64,000 bases of DNA, taken from assembly GCF_018398315.1 (NCBI RefSeq), contig NZ_JAHBRW010000003.1, positions 211,902 to 275,901 of the forward strand, given 5' to 3'. A program made the translations under genes and the position numbers. Each line of letters opens with the position of its first letter. The stretch's first letter is position 1. Source of the stretch: Chelatococcus sp. YT9 (GTDB lineage Bacteria; Pseudomonadota; Alphaproteobacteria; Rhizobiales; Beijerinckiaceae). The notes beneath the pieces were generated by a model. It saw only the letters and a list, made by a program, of their open reading frames with translations, did no database searches and was not told where the DNA came from. Below are positions 46,353 to 55,318 of the stretch, piece by piece.

Positions 46353-46933
46353 CGGCGGGCACGGCAGCCGGAGCCAAAATGGCGACCGGAAGGAAAGTAG
46401 GTGCAGCGCGTCGGCGGGCGCTCGGGATCCTGGTCGGCGGCGGGGTTGTGATGGCGGCGATCGCCGTTCTGGGCGGGCTCGGAGGATGGCGCATCAACCT
46501 CACGCCGAGCGAGCCGATCGGACTATGGCGGATCATGCCGCTGGAGCGTCCTGTCGCCATCGGAGATCTCGTCTTCGTCTGCCCACCGCCGGGGGCGGTC
46601 TCGGCCTTCGGCCTTGAGCGCGGGTACTTCCGGCAGGGCCTATGCCCGAGCTGCGCAGCGCCCCTCATCAAGACCGTCACGGCGCTTGCCGGCAGCCGCA
46701 TCGAGGTTGGCGCGGGCGTCATGATCGATGGCGATGCCCTGCCCCGCTCCGAACTGATCGCTCGCGACGGCGCCGGACGTCCGCTCATCCCCTGGACCGG
46801 CGGCATCGTTCCCACCAGCCAGATCTTCGTTCACTCTCCCTTCGCAGGTTCCTATGACTCCCGCTACTTCGGGCCGATCCCCGACGCCGGCCTTCTCGGT
46901 CTGGCGCGGCCGATCTTCACCCTCCATCCCTGA
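46349..46933 (+). CDS. traF: Conjugal transfer signal peptidase-like protein TraF
   Basis: A 194-residue S26-type peptidase that matures and cyclises the pilin TrbC in related systems. It has an N-terminal membrane segment (ALGILVGGGVVMAAIAVLGGLGG). The catalytic Ser is in LTPSEPIGLWRI, the Lys general base is in LIKTVTALAGSRIEV, and the C-terminus is GIVPTSQIFVHSPFAGSYDSRYFGPI. Its start overlaps the end of traA by four bases (ATGA), so translation is coupled. Its likely substrate, TrbC, is not in the window. Confidence 0.92.
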   Translation: MTAGTAAGAKMATGRKVGAARRRALGILVGGGVVMAAIAVLGGLGGWRINLTPSEPIGLWRIMPLERPVAIGDLVFVCPPPGAVSAFGLERGYFRQGLCPSCAAPLIKTVTALAGSRIEVGAGVMIDGDALPRSELIARDGAGRPLIPWTGGIVPTSQIFVHSPFAGSYDSRYFGPIPDAGLLGLARPIFTLHP

Positions 46934-48089
46934 TCGCTGGCGCCCTGCCCTGCTCGTCGCTGCGGCCATCGCCATCGGCTGGGCGGGCTGGAGTGGGCAT
47001 GCGCTCACCCTTCCGCTCGCCATGCTGTTCCCGGCGCTCTGGGCGTGGGCGCCGAACCGGATCACGGCGGCTGCCGTGTCTATGGGGTATTTCCTCGCAG
47101 CCTCGCGGGGCCTGCCGCAGGGCGTCGCCGCCTACTTCGGCGCTTCGGTCTGGGCCGGAATCCTGCTCTGGCTGCTGGCTTCGCTCTCCTTCGTCACCGT
47201 GCATGCCGGACTTTGGACCGGGCGGCCGGGATGGAGGCGGATGCTCCGCTACCTAGTAGCGGCCGTGCTGATGGCGGTCCCGCCCTTCGGCATCGTCGGC
47301 TGGGCGCATCCGATCACCGCTGCCGGCATCCTTTTCCCCGAATGGGGATGGTGGGGACTTCTCGCGACGCTGGCTGTCCTGCTCGCCATGACGATGAGGG
47401 CCTGGCCGGCCGCTGCCATCGCCCTGGGCGGGTTCTGGATCTGGTCCGCCGTGAGCTGGGCCCCGGTCGCCACACCCGTAGGCTGGGAGGGTGTCGACAC
47501 GCAACTGGGCGGGGCGCTTGGGCGTGATGGCACGCTCGAGCGGCATCGACAGCTCGCGGCGATGGTCCGGACCCGTGTGCTGGAAGGTGCATCAGTCGTG
47601 GTGCTGCCGGAGAGCACGCTCGGCCCGCTGACCCCGACCATGGAACGGTTCTGGCTCGACGCGCTAACCGGTCTCGATGTGACCGTTATCGCCGGCGCGG
47701 CGGTGATAGATCCCGAAGGCTACGACAATGTCATGGCCGAGCTCGGCCCGCGTGGCGCGACGGTCCGCTATCGCGCGCGCATGCCGGTGCTGGTTGCCAT
47801 GTGGCAGCCGTGGCGGTCCTGGTTTGAGGGAAGTGGCGGCGCCCGGGCGAGCTTCTTCGACGACGCGATCGTGGAGATCGCAGGGAGCCGTGTCGCACCG
47901 CTGATCTGCTACGAGCAACTCCTTGTCTGGCCCGTCCTGCAGTCGGCGCTGCACCAGCCCAATGCGATCGTGGCCGTCGCCAACGCCTGGTGGGCGGCCG
48001 GCACATCCGTGCCTGCGATCCAGATGGCCGGTCTCACGGCTTGGGCCCGGCTGTTCGGGCTTCCCCTCGTCACATCCTTCAATCGTTGA
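46854..48089 (+). CDS. traB: Conjugal transfer protein TraB
   Basis: A 411-residue membrane protein in TraB position. Six to seven hydrophobic segments (about residues 30-210) are followed by a nitrilase-like C-N hydrolase domain. That domain has LEGASVVVLPESTLGPL (Glu), VRYRARMPVLVAMWQPW (Lys/Arg region) and APLICYEQLLVWP (Cys-containing elbow). The first ATG (46854) overlaps traF by 80 bp. No other ATG or GTG is well placed, so the true start may be an alternative codon near 46920. Confidence 0.88.
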   Translation: MTPATSGRSPTPAFSVWRGRSSPSIPDRWRPALLVAAAIAIGWAGWSGHALTLPLAMLFPALWAWAPNRITAAAVSMGYFLAASRGLPQGVAAYFGASVWAGILLWLLASLSFVTVHAGLWTGRPGWRRMLRYLVAAVLMAVPPFGIVGWAHPITAAGILFPEWGWWGLLATLAVLLAMTMRAWPAAAIALGGFWIWSAVSWAPVATPVGWEGVDTQLGGALGRDGTLERHRQLAAMVRTRVLEGASVVVLPESTLGPLTPTMERFWLDALTGLDVTVIAGAAVIDPEGYDNVMAELGPRGATVRYRARMPVLVAMWQPWRSWFEGSGGARASFFDDAIVEIAGSRVAPLICYEQLLVWPVLQSALHQPNAIVAVANAWWAAGTSVPAIQMAGLTAWARLFGLPLVTSFNR

Positions 48090-48103
48090 ACGGGATCTCG
48101 CTG

Positions 48104-48715
48104 ATGGCCTTCGATGCCGATCTCCTCCGAACATGCGCCGATCCTTCTTTGAAGCCGGCGATCATCGAGCAGTTTGTGAAGGAGGTTGGATCGCCGGATC
48201 CGCTCGCGGTCACTATCCGCTCCGGGAACCGCGTCATTCTCGTGCCGCCGGCGAAGACATCTGACGAGGCGCTGGAGCTCGTGCGCAAACATCTCGGTCA
48301 GGCCGTCGTGCGTGTTGGTGTCACGCAATATCCGGCCGGGATCGGCATCCGGGATCCCTCGGAGCTCACGCCAACCCTGGTCGATCCTTGCGAGAATATC
48401 CGCATGGGCACGGCCCTGTTCGGGAAGGTCTGGCGGATCGTGCTCAAATGGTATGGCTATCCGACTGATGAGGATCTCCGACCGCAGATGCTCGACGATG
48501 CGTTCCATGCCTGGCGGACAGGGCAGTTCGAGGAGATACCGGTGTTCAGTGCGCCCGATCCTGGGGAGCCGAAATCGGCGGAGCGGAATCGGGGGGATGT
48601 GCCGCAGCATGAACCGGAATCCGCCCGCCCGCCGCCACAGGAAACTCCACCCGGAGATCCCAACACGTCGGGTATTCGCGTCGACCTGTCGGGGATCGAT
48701 GGACGGACACCATAG
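48104..48715 (+). CDS. traH: Conjugal transfer protein TraH
   Basis: A 203-residue protein matching TraH of Ti/Ri plasmids: MAFDADLLRTCADPSLKPAIIEQFVKEVG, QAVVRVGVTQYPAGIGI, VDPCENIRMGTALFGKVWRIV, KWYGYPTDED. The start at 48104 is chosen because family similarity begins there. The C-terminus is Pro/Glu-rich and probably disordered. It ends the traA-traF-traB-traH run. Exact role unknown. Confidence 0.88.
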   Translation: MAFDADLLRTCADPSLKPAIIEQFVKEVGSPDPLAVTIRSGNRVILVPPAKTSDEALELVRKHLGQAVVRVGVTQYPAGIGIRDPSELTPTLVDPCENIRMGTALFGKVWRIVLKWYGYPTDEDLRPQMLDDAFHAWRTGQFEEIPVFSAPDPGEPKSAERNRGDVPQHEPESARPPPQETPPGDPNTSGIRVDLSGIDGRTP

Positions 48716-48729
48716 CGCACCAGCGGGGC

Positions 48730-49779
48730 CTATTCGACGATGACGTCGCGCGTGAGCAGCTCGGTTTCTGAGAAGCGCAGGCTGGGCAAATCGATCGAGA
48801 CGTAGATTTTCAACAGGGCATGGGTTCGGACGGATGTCTCCAGCTCGGTGGGGATGATGTCGTCATCCCTGTCGCGCAATTCGTCTTCGTCGAGGTAACG
48901 CACCTTCGCATCGAGGATTGCATTGGCCTGCAGGATCAGGCCGATTCGATTGTCGTCGAAGGCCGCTACGTCGTAATCGTCGACGCTGACGATCTCGTCG
49001 AGCGCGGCTGAAGGCACGCACCCCTCGGTGAGGGGCCCGAAATAGACGAAGTCCACGAAATCGAGATCGGTCTCGATCGCCTTACTCAGTTGTTCGTCGA
49101 AGCCGGGGGCGGCCAAAACCTCATCCGCGATTGCCTCGACATCGGCTCCGCTGCTCGCGGTCGCTGCTGCGAGGATCTCGTCCAGCGTTTGCAACGGAAA
49201 GAGCGCGTCATGGCCTTCCGCGGCCCGGCGAAGCGCCGCGTCGCCGCTGACGACATACATGGAGATGTCGTTGCTCGTGCAATAGCGAGCGAGGCCTTCG
49301 ATCACGAAAGCGTCTGGGAATTCCTTGCTGCCCCTTTGCTCGAAGGGAGCCTGGCCCGCGAAATATCGCTCGAACACGACGTGGGCGGGGGTCTCCAGCG
49401 CAGAGATCGCGTGGCCGCGCAGGCGTTTGATCAATGTGTCGACGAAGCCAGCCCACGCCGCATCAGCCAGCGCCGCGCTGTCGATTTCCTTCACCGCTTC
49501 GTTCGGCTTTCCGGCGATCTGCGTGATCCGGTTGAAATCGCGTGCCAGGCGCTTCGCGTCGACCGCCCTGGCGAGGACCTCCTCGGCGAGCTGCCGACGG
49601 ATTTCGGAAAGCGTGATGTCGGTGAAGTGCAGGACGATGCGGCCGGCATCGATTTCCTTCGCGAGCAATGAGAACTGGGTGTTGGAGATGTTGAAGCCGG
49701 CTCGGCGATAAACCTCGGTGTTGAGGAAGACGTGGCGCGTCCGCAGCGCCTCTGTAGGCTTGCGCACGGGTTTGGTCAT
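48730..49779 (-). CDS. PIN-domain protein (DUF4935-like)
   Basis: A 349-residue protein with an N-terminal PIN-like nuclease domain. Other acidic residues are in TDITLSEIRR, SKEFPDAFVIEGL and VVSGDAALRRA. In the N-terminal motif HVFLNTEVYRRAGFN, an Asn replaces the Asp usually found at FLDT, which could impair metal binding. The C-terminal half (about residues 210-349) is acidic with no known domain. Its start overlaps the stop of vapC by four bases, so the two are translationally coupled. It is probably a stress or toxin-like nuclease. Confidence 0.75.
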   Translation of the reverse strand: MTKPVRKPTEALRTRHVFLNTEVYRRAGFNISNTQFSLLAKEIDAGRIVLHFTDITLSEIRRQLAEEVLARAVDAKRLARDFNRITQIAGKPNEAVKEIDSAALADAAWAGFVDTLIKRLRGHAISALETPAHVVFERYFAGQAPFEQRGSKEFPDAFVIEGLARYCTSNDISMYVVSGDAALRRAAEGHDALFPLQTLDEILAAATASSGADVEAIADEVLAAPGFDEQLSKAIETDLDFVDFVYFGPLTEGCVPSAALDEIVSVDDYDVAAFDDNRIGLILQANAILDAKVRYLDEDELRDRDDDIIPTELETSVRTHALLKIYVSIDLPSLRFSETELLTRDVIVE

Positions 49780-50162
49780 GCCGTTGCGATATCGGTCTGG
49801 CTGAAGTCGTTCCCCTTGAACAGGAGCGGCTCGCCCGTGGCCTTGGCCAGGGCGTAGGAGAAGCAGTCGCCGTAGTTCAGGCCGGCTTTGTGTCGTCCTT
49901 TCCCGAAATCGAGGAAGGCTTGCCGGGCGAGTTCGCCATGTTCCAGCGTCACCGGCTCGATGGTGATGCCGGCGCGGCGGATGAAGGCCTCAGCCTGCCG
50001 CATGCCGTCGGGGCCGAGCTGGTTCTCGATCACCATGGAGAGCTCGACATAGTTCGCAACGCTGATGCGGCTGACCTCGGCGTCGTGAATGATCTGGGCA
50101 AAGGCCTCCGCCTCGCCCTCTCGGTAGAGGATCGCGACCATGGCCGAGGTATCGATGATCAT
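49776..50162 (-). CDS. vapC: VapC-type PIN ribonuclease toxin
   Basis: A 128-residue VapC toxin. It has a PIN fold with the expected acidic centre: MIIDTSAMVAIL (Asp4), EL in ANYVELSMV, and the C-terminal NYGDCFSYALAKATGEPLLFKGNDF. It overlaps the antitoxin stop by four bases. Together they form a plasmid-stabilising toxin-antitoxin pair, inserted between traH and traM. Confidence 0.9.
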   Translation of the reverse strand: MIIDTSAMVAILYREGEAEAFAQIIHDAEVSRISVANYVELSMVIENQLGPDGMRQAEAFIRRAGITIEPVTLEHGELARQAFLDFGKGRHKAGLNYGDCFSYALAKATGEPLLFKGNDFSQTDIATA

Positions 50163-50407
50163 TTCGGCAGGCCGTTCTCGTCATAGAGGAGTTCGGCGTG
50201 ATCGGCATAGGGCCGCTTCACATGGGCGGCGGCGCGGTCGGCAATCGCCAGCAGCTCCTGCACGCTAGCCTTGCCTTTGCCGCGCTCGATCCTGGCATAG
50301 CGCTCGCGCAGGGCCTGCGTGACGATGTGGGTCATGCTTTCCCCGGTGACGCGGGCGATGGCCTGCGCCAGGCGATGCGCCTCGGGATCCTTGATGTTCA
50401 GGCCCAT
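50159..50407 (-). CDS. vapB: VapB-type antitoxin
   Basis: An 82-residue antitoxin of the PSK/Rv0623-like VapB type. It has a DNA-binding N-terminus (MGLNIKDPEAHRLAQAIARVTGESMTHIVTQALRER) and a C-terminal tail that would wrap the toxin. I chose ATG 50407; a GTG five codons upstream is possible. A palindrome at 50426-50451, 18 bp upstream of the start, is the probable autoregulatory operator. Confidence 0.88.
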   Translation of the reverse strand: MGLNIKDPEAHRLAQAIARVTGESMTHIVTQALRERYARIERGKGKASVQELLAIADRAAAHVKRPYADHAELLYDENGLPK

Positions 50408-50425
50408 AGAGTTCAAATCCACAAA

Positions 50426-50451
50426 GGTAGAACATTGTCTATCATTCTACC
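50426..50451. promoter_or_regulatory. VapBC operator palindrome
   Basis: A perfect inverted repeat, GGTAGAA (50426-50432) and TTCTACC (50445-50451), with 12 bp between. It lies just upstream of vapB. Its symmetry fits binding of a VapB dimer or VapBC complex for autoregulation. Confidence 0.65.
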
Positions 50452-50905
50452 CGACGCTTGCCGGCACGGCAATGTGAGAAGTGGTCGGCGACAGGATCGG
50501 CGTCGTTCCGATCGCAGGCGCGAGCCCGATTATGCTCATTGCTGGACGAGGTAACGCAAGCCGTCGTTGACCGCGCAATCGTCGGGAGCTGTGCTTTGTG
50601 ATCTGGCGAAGCCGCTCCGTTTTCTCTATGAAGGGCCCGAGGCGTCACGCGCGTTTCGGGGCGTAGAAACCCCAAGCAAAGCGGTTGGTGTCGGCCGAGA
50701 CGACACCAGATCCTCTGGCCATTTGGCCGGGGGCCTGTGACGTATGTCCAGGTGCCTCGGTGCTAAAGGTCATGGGACCGACTTTGCTCGGTTTTCTACC
50801 CCCCGGCTTGGGGTCATGGGATGACTGTCAGCGGGGGCGGACCGCAGACACCAGGCGCAGTATGGAATCATGGGTGGAACCGGAGACGGTCGGGCGGAGG
50901 GACAG
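50452..50905. other. Intergenic region between vapB and traM
   Basis: I see no supported gene here. It must hold the promoters of vapBC (leftward) and traM (rightward). Confidence 0.45.
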
Positions 50906-51184
50906 ATGCAAACGGTCGTGAGGCCAATCGTCGGCCTGACGAGCTGCCTTCCGAAATCTGTCTTGGAGCCGATCGTGGTCGAGGCGATCCTCAAGCATCG
51001 CTTTCTGCTGGATCTCGCAGAAGTCCGGCAGGCGGAAGCCCGTCGATGTGATGAGAGCGTGGGATCCGTTGGTCCAGCTGGCGCGGCTTATATCAGGGCA
51101 ATGATCGACGTCCATGGCCAACAGACCATATTGTCGACCTTGATCGATGTGCTCGGTTATGTGCCGGCGGTTCCCGCCGACTGA
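50906..51184 (+). CDS. traM: TraM-type antiactivator of TraR
   Basis: A 92-residue protein resembling the TraM antiactivator of Ti plasmids: RPIVGLTSCLPKSVLEPIVVEAILKHRFLLD, then AYIRAMIDVHGQQTILSTLIDVLGYVP. TraM binds TraR and blocks DNA binding until autoinducer accumulates. The start at 50906 follows GCGGAGGG. It is convergent with traR (7-bp gap), so their transcripts meet. Confidence 0.87.
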   Translation: MQTVVRPIVGLTSCLPKSVLEPIVVEAILKHRFLLDLAEVRQAEARRCDESVGSVGPAGAAYIRAMIDVHGQQTILSTLIDVLGYVPAVPAD

Positions 51185-51191
51185 GTGCCGG

Positions 51192-51932
51192 TCAGATCAG
51201 CTTGAGTTTCGCGGCGATCGCCGTGGCCTGTGCGAGGCTGGCGGCGTTGAGCGTTTCTCTGGCATTGTTGAGATGAAAATTAACAGTCGCGAAGGATAGG
51301 TTTTCAAGCACGGCGATGTCTTTCATCGACTTGCCCTCGGCTGACCATTTCAGGCAGAGCGCCTGCCGGGCCGTGAGTTCAATGCGATGCTGCGCTGTCG
51401 GCCGAGCGTTCCTGGCTTCAAGGGATGCATGGAGAAAGGCCACGGCCGTGACGGCGGCAATCTCGTCGATGTCTTTGTCGAGCGAAAGTGACGGCTTGAC
51501 CGAAGCGAGGGTCAGCATCGACATATGTCGACCGGGCGTCTGTACCGGAATGCTGATGCCAGACCTGATCCCAAAATCGGCGGCTTCGGAATAAAAACGC
51601 TTCAGTTTCCGGGTCTTGCACTCATGAAGAGCGGGAGCGGACCATGTGAAGGGGCGCATCGTCGCGCAGGCGGTTTGAAGGACCGGGTCAACGTATCGGA
51701 ATCCCTCCGCGAAATAGCGATCCTGCCACTCCTGAGCGTAGTTCGAGATGGCTTGTATCCGAAGAGGTTCAACGTAGAGGAAGGCGTAGCCATCAAATCC
51801 CAGATCCTGCACCAGCGTCGGAAGAGCGCTCTTGAGCATACCACCCGTGGAGGTAACGGAGGCGACATCGATCAGCCTCTGGAACCACGTATTCAATGAG
51901 TCAATCTCCTGATGAAAGCCGGAGGCCTTCAA
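51192..51932 (-). CDS. traR: LuxR-family quorum-sensing activator TraR
   Basis: A 246-residue LuxR-type activator. The N-terminal autoinducer domain carries the four invariant ligand residues: Trp69, Tyr73, Asp82 and Trp97. Their spacing is identical to Trp57, Tyr61, Asp70 and Trp85 of Agrobacterium TraR. The C-terminal LuxR-type helix-turn-helix is ELTARQALCLKWSAEGKSMK, then LSFATVNFHLNNARETL. Start is a TTG at 51932, with AGGAAGGA unusually close upstream. A lux-box-like palindrome lies 35 bp upstream. No lactone synthase gene is present in the window. Confidence 0.92.
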   Translation of the reverse strand: MKASGFHQEIDSLNTWFQRLIDVASVTSTGGMLKSALPTLVQDLGFDGYAFLYVEPLRIQAISNYAQEWQDRYFAEGFRYVDPVLQTACATMRPFTWSAPALHECKTRKLKRFYSEAADFGIRSGISIPVQTPGRHMSMLTLASVKPSLSLDKDIDEIAAVTAVAFLHASLEARNARPTAQHRIELTARQALCLKWSAEGKSMKDIAVLENLSFATVNFHLNNARETLNAASLAQATAIAAKLKLI

Positions 51933-52321
51933 TCCTTCCTATTTGAAGGTGAAATTCGGTTTTGTTTGCACTGTGTGCATAACAATATTGCAGCTGATCG
52001 CTGTCACATAATCCGAACGCAGTGACAAAATGATCGTCCTAGTCGGCCTGCACAAGCCTATACGGGGGTATAGATTGACTTATTGACGTTGCTCACGTTC
52101 GGCCCTCGTTCATAACTCGACCCTGTTCCCCTTGTGACCGGATCTGGACCGGGCTGTAGGTTTGTGCGGGGTGAGGCAACGTAGGCTCGTGCGCGGTCGG
52201 TGCTCGCTATGGTCGATCCTCGATCCTTCAATGATACGACCTGCCGTGCCAAGCTCCGGAATAGGCGCTCGTTGAGACGGGGTCGCCGGGGGTCTGGGCC
52301 GCGTCGCGCAAAAGCCCAACC
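51933..52321. other. traR promoter region and unassigned DNA
   Basis: This stretch holds the lux-box-like palindrome and the traR promoter, then sequence without a supported gene up to the decayed transposase fragment. The open frame at 52200 overlaps that fragment and is not an independent gene. Confidence 0.45.
51967..51979. promoter_or_regulatory. Lux/tra-box-like palindrome upstream of traR
   Basis: TGCAC-TGT-GTGCA is a perfect 5-bp inverted repeat. TraR binding sites carry TGCA-containing half-sites around a central dyad. The position upstream of traR suggests autoregulation. Confidence 0.55.
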
Positions 52322-52535
52322 GCTTGCCTACTTTCATCAAATGGCTGACCGACAATGGCTCAGGCTATGTCGCAGACGACACCCGCCGCTTCGTCGCGAT
52401 ATCGGCCTCGAATCGCTAACGGCGTCGGTCAAGAGCCCGCAGGCCAACGGAATGATCGAGGCCTTCGTGCGTACGATGAAGCGCGACCACACCCGTGTAG
52501 AGCCCGACGCTATCAACCGACACATTCGTGCGTGA
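52322..52535 (+). pseudogene. Decayed C-terminal fragment of an IS3-family transposase
   Basis: The fragment gives PTFIKWLTDNGSGYVADDTRRF in one frame and, after a shift near 52395, DIGLESLTASVKSPQANGMIE plus RTMKRDHTRVEPDAINRH in another. This is the catalytic C-terminus of an OrfB related to the intact-length one at 52991. The N-terminal part is gone. Confidence 0.75.
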
Positions 52536-52595
52536 TGCAGCCCCCTAATTGACCGGACACGTCCTCCCACTTCGCGAAGAGGTAGGAGTAATGTC

Positions 52596-52994
52596 GTGTC
52601 TATGACTGGTTCGATGTCGAAGAGTGAGGTCCTGTCGGGCCCTGAACGCCGGCGGCGGTGGGCGCCGGCTGAGAAGCTGGCGATTGTCGCGGAGACCTAT
52701 GAGCCCGGCATGAGCGTGAGCCTGGTGGCGCGGCGGCATGGTATCGCGCCCAATCAGCTATTCTCCTGGCGCCGGCTGGCGAACCAGGGAGCGCTGACCG
52801 CGACCCGGGCCGAGGAAGAGGTGGTTCCGGCGTCGGAATATCGGCAGCTGCAGAACCAGGTTCGCGAGTTGCACCGGCTTCTGGGTAAGAAGCCGCTCGA
52901 AGTCGAGATCCTGAGGGAGGCGCTCGACGTCACCGCAGGCCCAAAAAGACATCTGCTGCGGTCGCTATCCTGGCCGAAGGACGGTTCGCGATGA
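52596..52994 (+). CDS. IS3-family (IS2-like) OrfA
   Basis: A 132-residue helix-turn-helix protein (RRRWAPAEKLAIVAETYEPG, VSLVARRHGIAPNQLFSWRR), with a coiled C-terminal part that includes LGKKPLEVEILREALD. It is typical of IS2-group OrfA. GTG at 52596 or ATG at 52602 is the start. Its stop overlaps the OrfB start (ATGA). The element is now inactive because OrfB is cut by an IS66 element. Confidence 0.82.
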   Translation: MSMTGSMSKSEVLSGPERRRRWAPAEKLAIVAETYEPGMSVSLVARRHGIAPNQLFSWRRLANQGALTATRAEEEVVPASEYRQLQNQVRELHRLLGKKPLEVEILREALDVTAGPKRHLLRSLSWPKDGSR

Positions 52995-53638
52995 CGGCCG
53001 TGTGCGAGGTGCTCGGTGTTGCGCGGTCGAACATTGCCGCGCGGGTCAAAGCTCCCATCGACAAGCCCCCTCGGGGGCGGCCAGCGCAGCCCGACGCCGA
53101 TATGATAGCTGCGATCCGGGACATCATCGCCGACAGGCCAAGCTACGGCTATCGGCGGGTCTGGGCGCTGCTTCGACGTGCGGCGCTGAAGCACGGCCGA
53201 CAGGCGCCCAATCACAAACGGGTCTATCGGGTGATGAAGGCCCATGGCCTTTTGCTTCAGCGGCATGCCAGTGCCCACGAGGGTCGCCGGCATGATGGCC
53301 GCATCGCGGTCGACCGCTCCAATCTGCGCTGGTGTTCGGATGGCTTCGAACTCGGCTGCGACAACGGCGAGAAGGTCCGCGTTGCCTTCGCGCTCGACTG
53401 CTGTGACCGCGAGGCGATCAGCTTCGTGGCCACCACCGAGGGCATCAAGGGGGAAGATGTGCGCGACCTGATGACGGTTGCGGTCGAGACCCGTTTCGGC
53501 CAGGTCAACCACCTACCCGACGTTATCGAATGGCTGACCGACAACGGTTCGGGCTATATCGCGAAAGAGACCCGGCGCTTCGCTCGGGAAATCGGCCTCG
53601 AACCGCTGACGACACCCGTCCAAAGCCCCCAATCCAAC
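52991..53638 (+). pseudogene. IS3-family (IS2-like) OrfB, truncated by IS66
   Basis: The surviving 216 codons include RPSYGYRRVWALLRRA, LRWCSDGFELGCDNGEKVRVAF (first catalytic Asp) and LTDNGSGYIAKETRRF (second Asp). Right after LTTPVQSPQSN the frame runs into the IS66 end at 53639, so the final Glu motif is missing. Confidence 0.85.
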
Positions 53639-55253
53639 GCAAGCGCCGCGCCGGGACCCTATGGATTTGGGGTTGATGTTTTCCGGAAGCGCCACGGCAT
53701 GAGGTCTTCGACGCCGCTTTGCGGGTGACCGTTGATGATGGCGTCGAGGGTTTCGGCGAGATAGGCGACGGGATTGACGTCGTTGAGCCTGCATGTGGCG
53801 ACGAGGGATGAGAGCAGCGCCCAGTTTTCCGCCCCGACCTCGTGGCCCGCGAACAGGGCGTTTTTCCGGGTCAGGCAGATTGGGCGGATAGCGTTTTCGA
53901 CCGGGTTGGTGTCGAGCTCGAGGCGGCCATCGTCGAGGAAGCGGGTGAGCCCCTCCCAATGGGCGAGCCCATAGCGGATGTCTTCGGCCAGCCTGGAGCT
54001 GGAAGAGATCATCGATAGTTGCTTCTCGAACCACGGCTTGAGGGCGGCGATGATTGGCGCGGAGTGCTCCCGCCGGGCGGCGAGCCGCAGTTGCGGCGAG
54101 ACCCCGCGAACGGTTGCCTCGATGGCATAGAGCGCAGCGATCTGGCGGATTGCGGCTTCGGCGATCGGCGACTTGGTGTTGCGCGCGAGCTTGACGAAGC
54201 GTCGGCGCAGGTGGCTCCAGCAATGAACGAGCCGCCACGGCCCCTGCGGCCGTTCCAGACGGGTCAGCCGATCATAGCCCTCATAGGCGTCGACCTGCAG
54301 GAACTGCCCGCGGAAGCCCTGAAGGAAGCGTTCGGCATGCTCGCCACTGCGCCCCGGCGCATAGTGGAACAGCACGATGGGCGGACCCTGGCCGCCATGG
54401 CCGCGATCATCAGACGCGATCGCCCAGAAGAAGCCCTTTTTGACCTTGCCGCGCCCCGGATCGAGCACCGGCGCGGTGGTTTCGTCCATGAACAGCCGTT
54501 CCGCCGCGGCCAGATGCCAGCGCATGCGATCGGCAATGGGCTTGAGATGGAAGCAGGCCCGGCCAGCCCAGTTGCCGAGTGTCGCGCGATCGAGCCGGAT
54601 GCCCTGGCGGGCATAGATCTCGGCCTGCCGATAGAATGGCAGGTGATCACCGAACTTGGCGACGATGACCTGGGCGATCAGCGCCTCGGTCGGCAGACCG
54701 CCCGGCACCACATGCTCGGGAGCATGGGCCTGCACGACCGCGCCCGAACAGCGGCGGCAGGCGTATTTCGGACGACGGGTGACCAGCACGCGCAGCTGCG
54801 CCGGAACCACGTCCAGCCGCTCGCTGACGTCCTCGCCGATCCTCGCCATTTCGCCGCAGCCGTACGGGCACAGCCTGCTCTGCGGCTCGATGATCCGCTC
54901 GACACGCGGCAGATGGGCCGGGAGGTGACCACGGTTGCGCCGGTGAGACGTGCCGGCGCCGTCAGGGCGGCCGTTGATGATCCGCTGCGCCTTCTCATGG
55001 GCGGCGTCGAGCACGCCCTGGGCGATTTCGACGTCCTCCAGCGGCAGATGATATTGCTCGGCGGAGAGCTTCTCGGACCGGGCGCCGAACTTCTCGCGCT
55101 GAAGGTCGCTGACGATGCTCTCCAACCGCCGCCGCGCTTCCTCGGACTGAGCCAGGGCCTCCTGCGTCTGCGCCAGCTCGGCTTTCAGACGCTCGACCTC
55201 ATCATGGAGAACGGCGACGTTCATGGGCTATTTCTGTCCGCCGTCAGCACCAA
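53639..55253 (-). mobile_element. IS66-family element, truncated (tnpC only)
   Basis: One end is at 53639 (GCAAGCGCC, close to the usual IS66 terminus). The other end is missing: 29 bp upstream of tnpC the sequence changes to another IS3-type element. The usual tnpA and tnpB accessory genes are absent. Confidence 0.75.
53659..55224 (-). CDS. tnpC: IS66-family transposase TnpC
   Basis: A 521-residue IS66 transposase. An N-terminal coiled coil (LHDEVERLKAELAQTQEALAQSEEARRRLE) is followed by a zinc-finger-like region (RLCPYGCGEMARIGE, PKYACRRCSGAVV) and the catalytic core (FMDETTAPVLDPG, VDAYEGYDRL, CWSHLRRRFVKLA, DTNPVENAIRPI). Full length, but without tnpA/tnpB and a left end it is unlikely to move by itself. 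Confidence 0.9.
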   Translation of the reverse strand: MNVAVLHDEVERLKAELAQTQEALAQSEEARRRLESIVSDLQREKFGARSEKLSAEQYHLPLEDVEIAQGVLDAAHEKAQRIINGRPDGAGTSHRRNRGHLPAHLPRVERIIEPQSRLCPYGCGEMARIGEDVSERLDVVPAQLRVLVTRRPKYACRRCSGAVVQAHAPEHVVPGGLPTEALIAQVIVAKFGDHLPFYRQAEIYARQGIRLDRATLGNWAGRACFHLKPIADRMRWHLAAAERLFMDETTAPVLDPGRGKVKKGFFWAIASDDRGHGGQGPPIVLFHYAPGRSGEHAERFLQGFRGQFLQVDAYEGYDRLTRLERPQGPWRLVHCWSHLRRRFVKLARNTKSPIAEAAIRQIAALYAIEATVRGVSPQLRLAARREHSAPIIAALKPWFEKQLSMISSSSRLAEDIRYGLAHWEGLTRFLDDGRLELDTNPVENAIRPICLTRKNALFAGHEVGAENWALLSSLVATCRLNDVNPVAYLAETLDAIINGHPQSGVEDLMPWRFRKTSTPNP

Positions 55254-55318
55254 TGGCACAGATTTGAGGTTGTGATTTAAGGAGTGTTTTGGTCTCGTCG
55301 CATGACGAAGGAACCAAG

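Noticed and set aside
54019..55275. Rightward 418-codon frame opposite IS66 tnpC
   Set aside because: tnpC has clear transposase motifs. The opposite frame has none.
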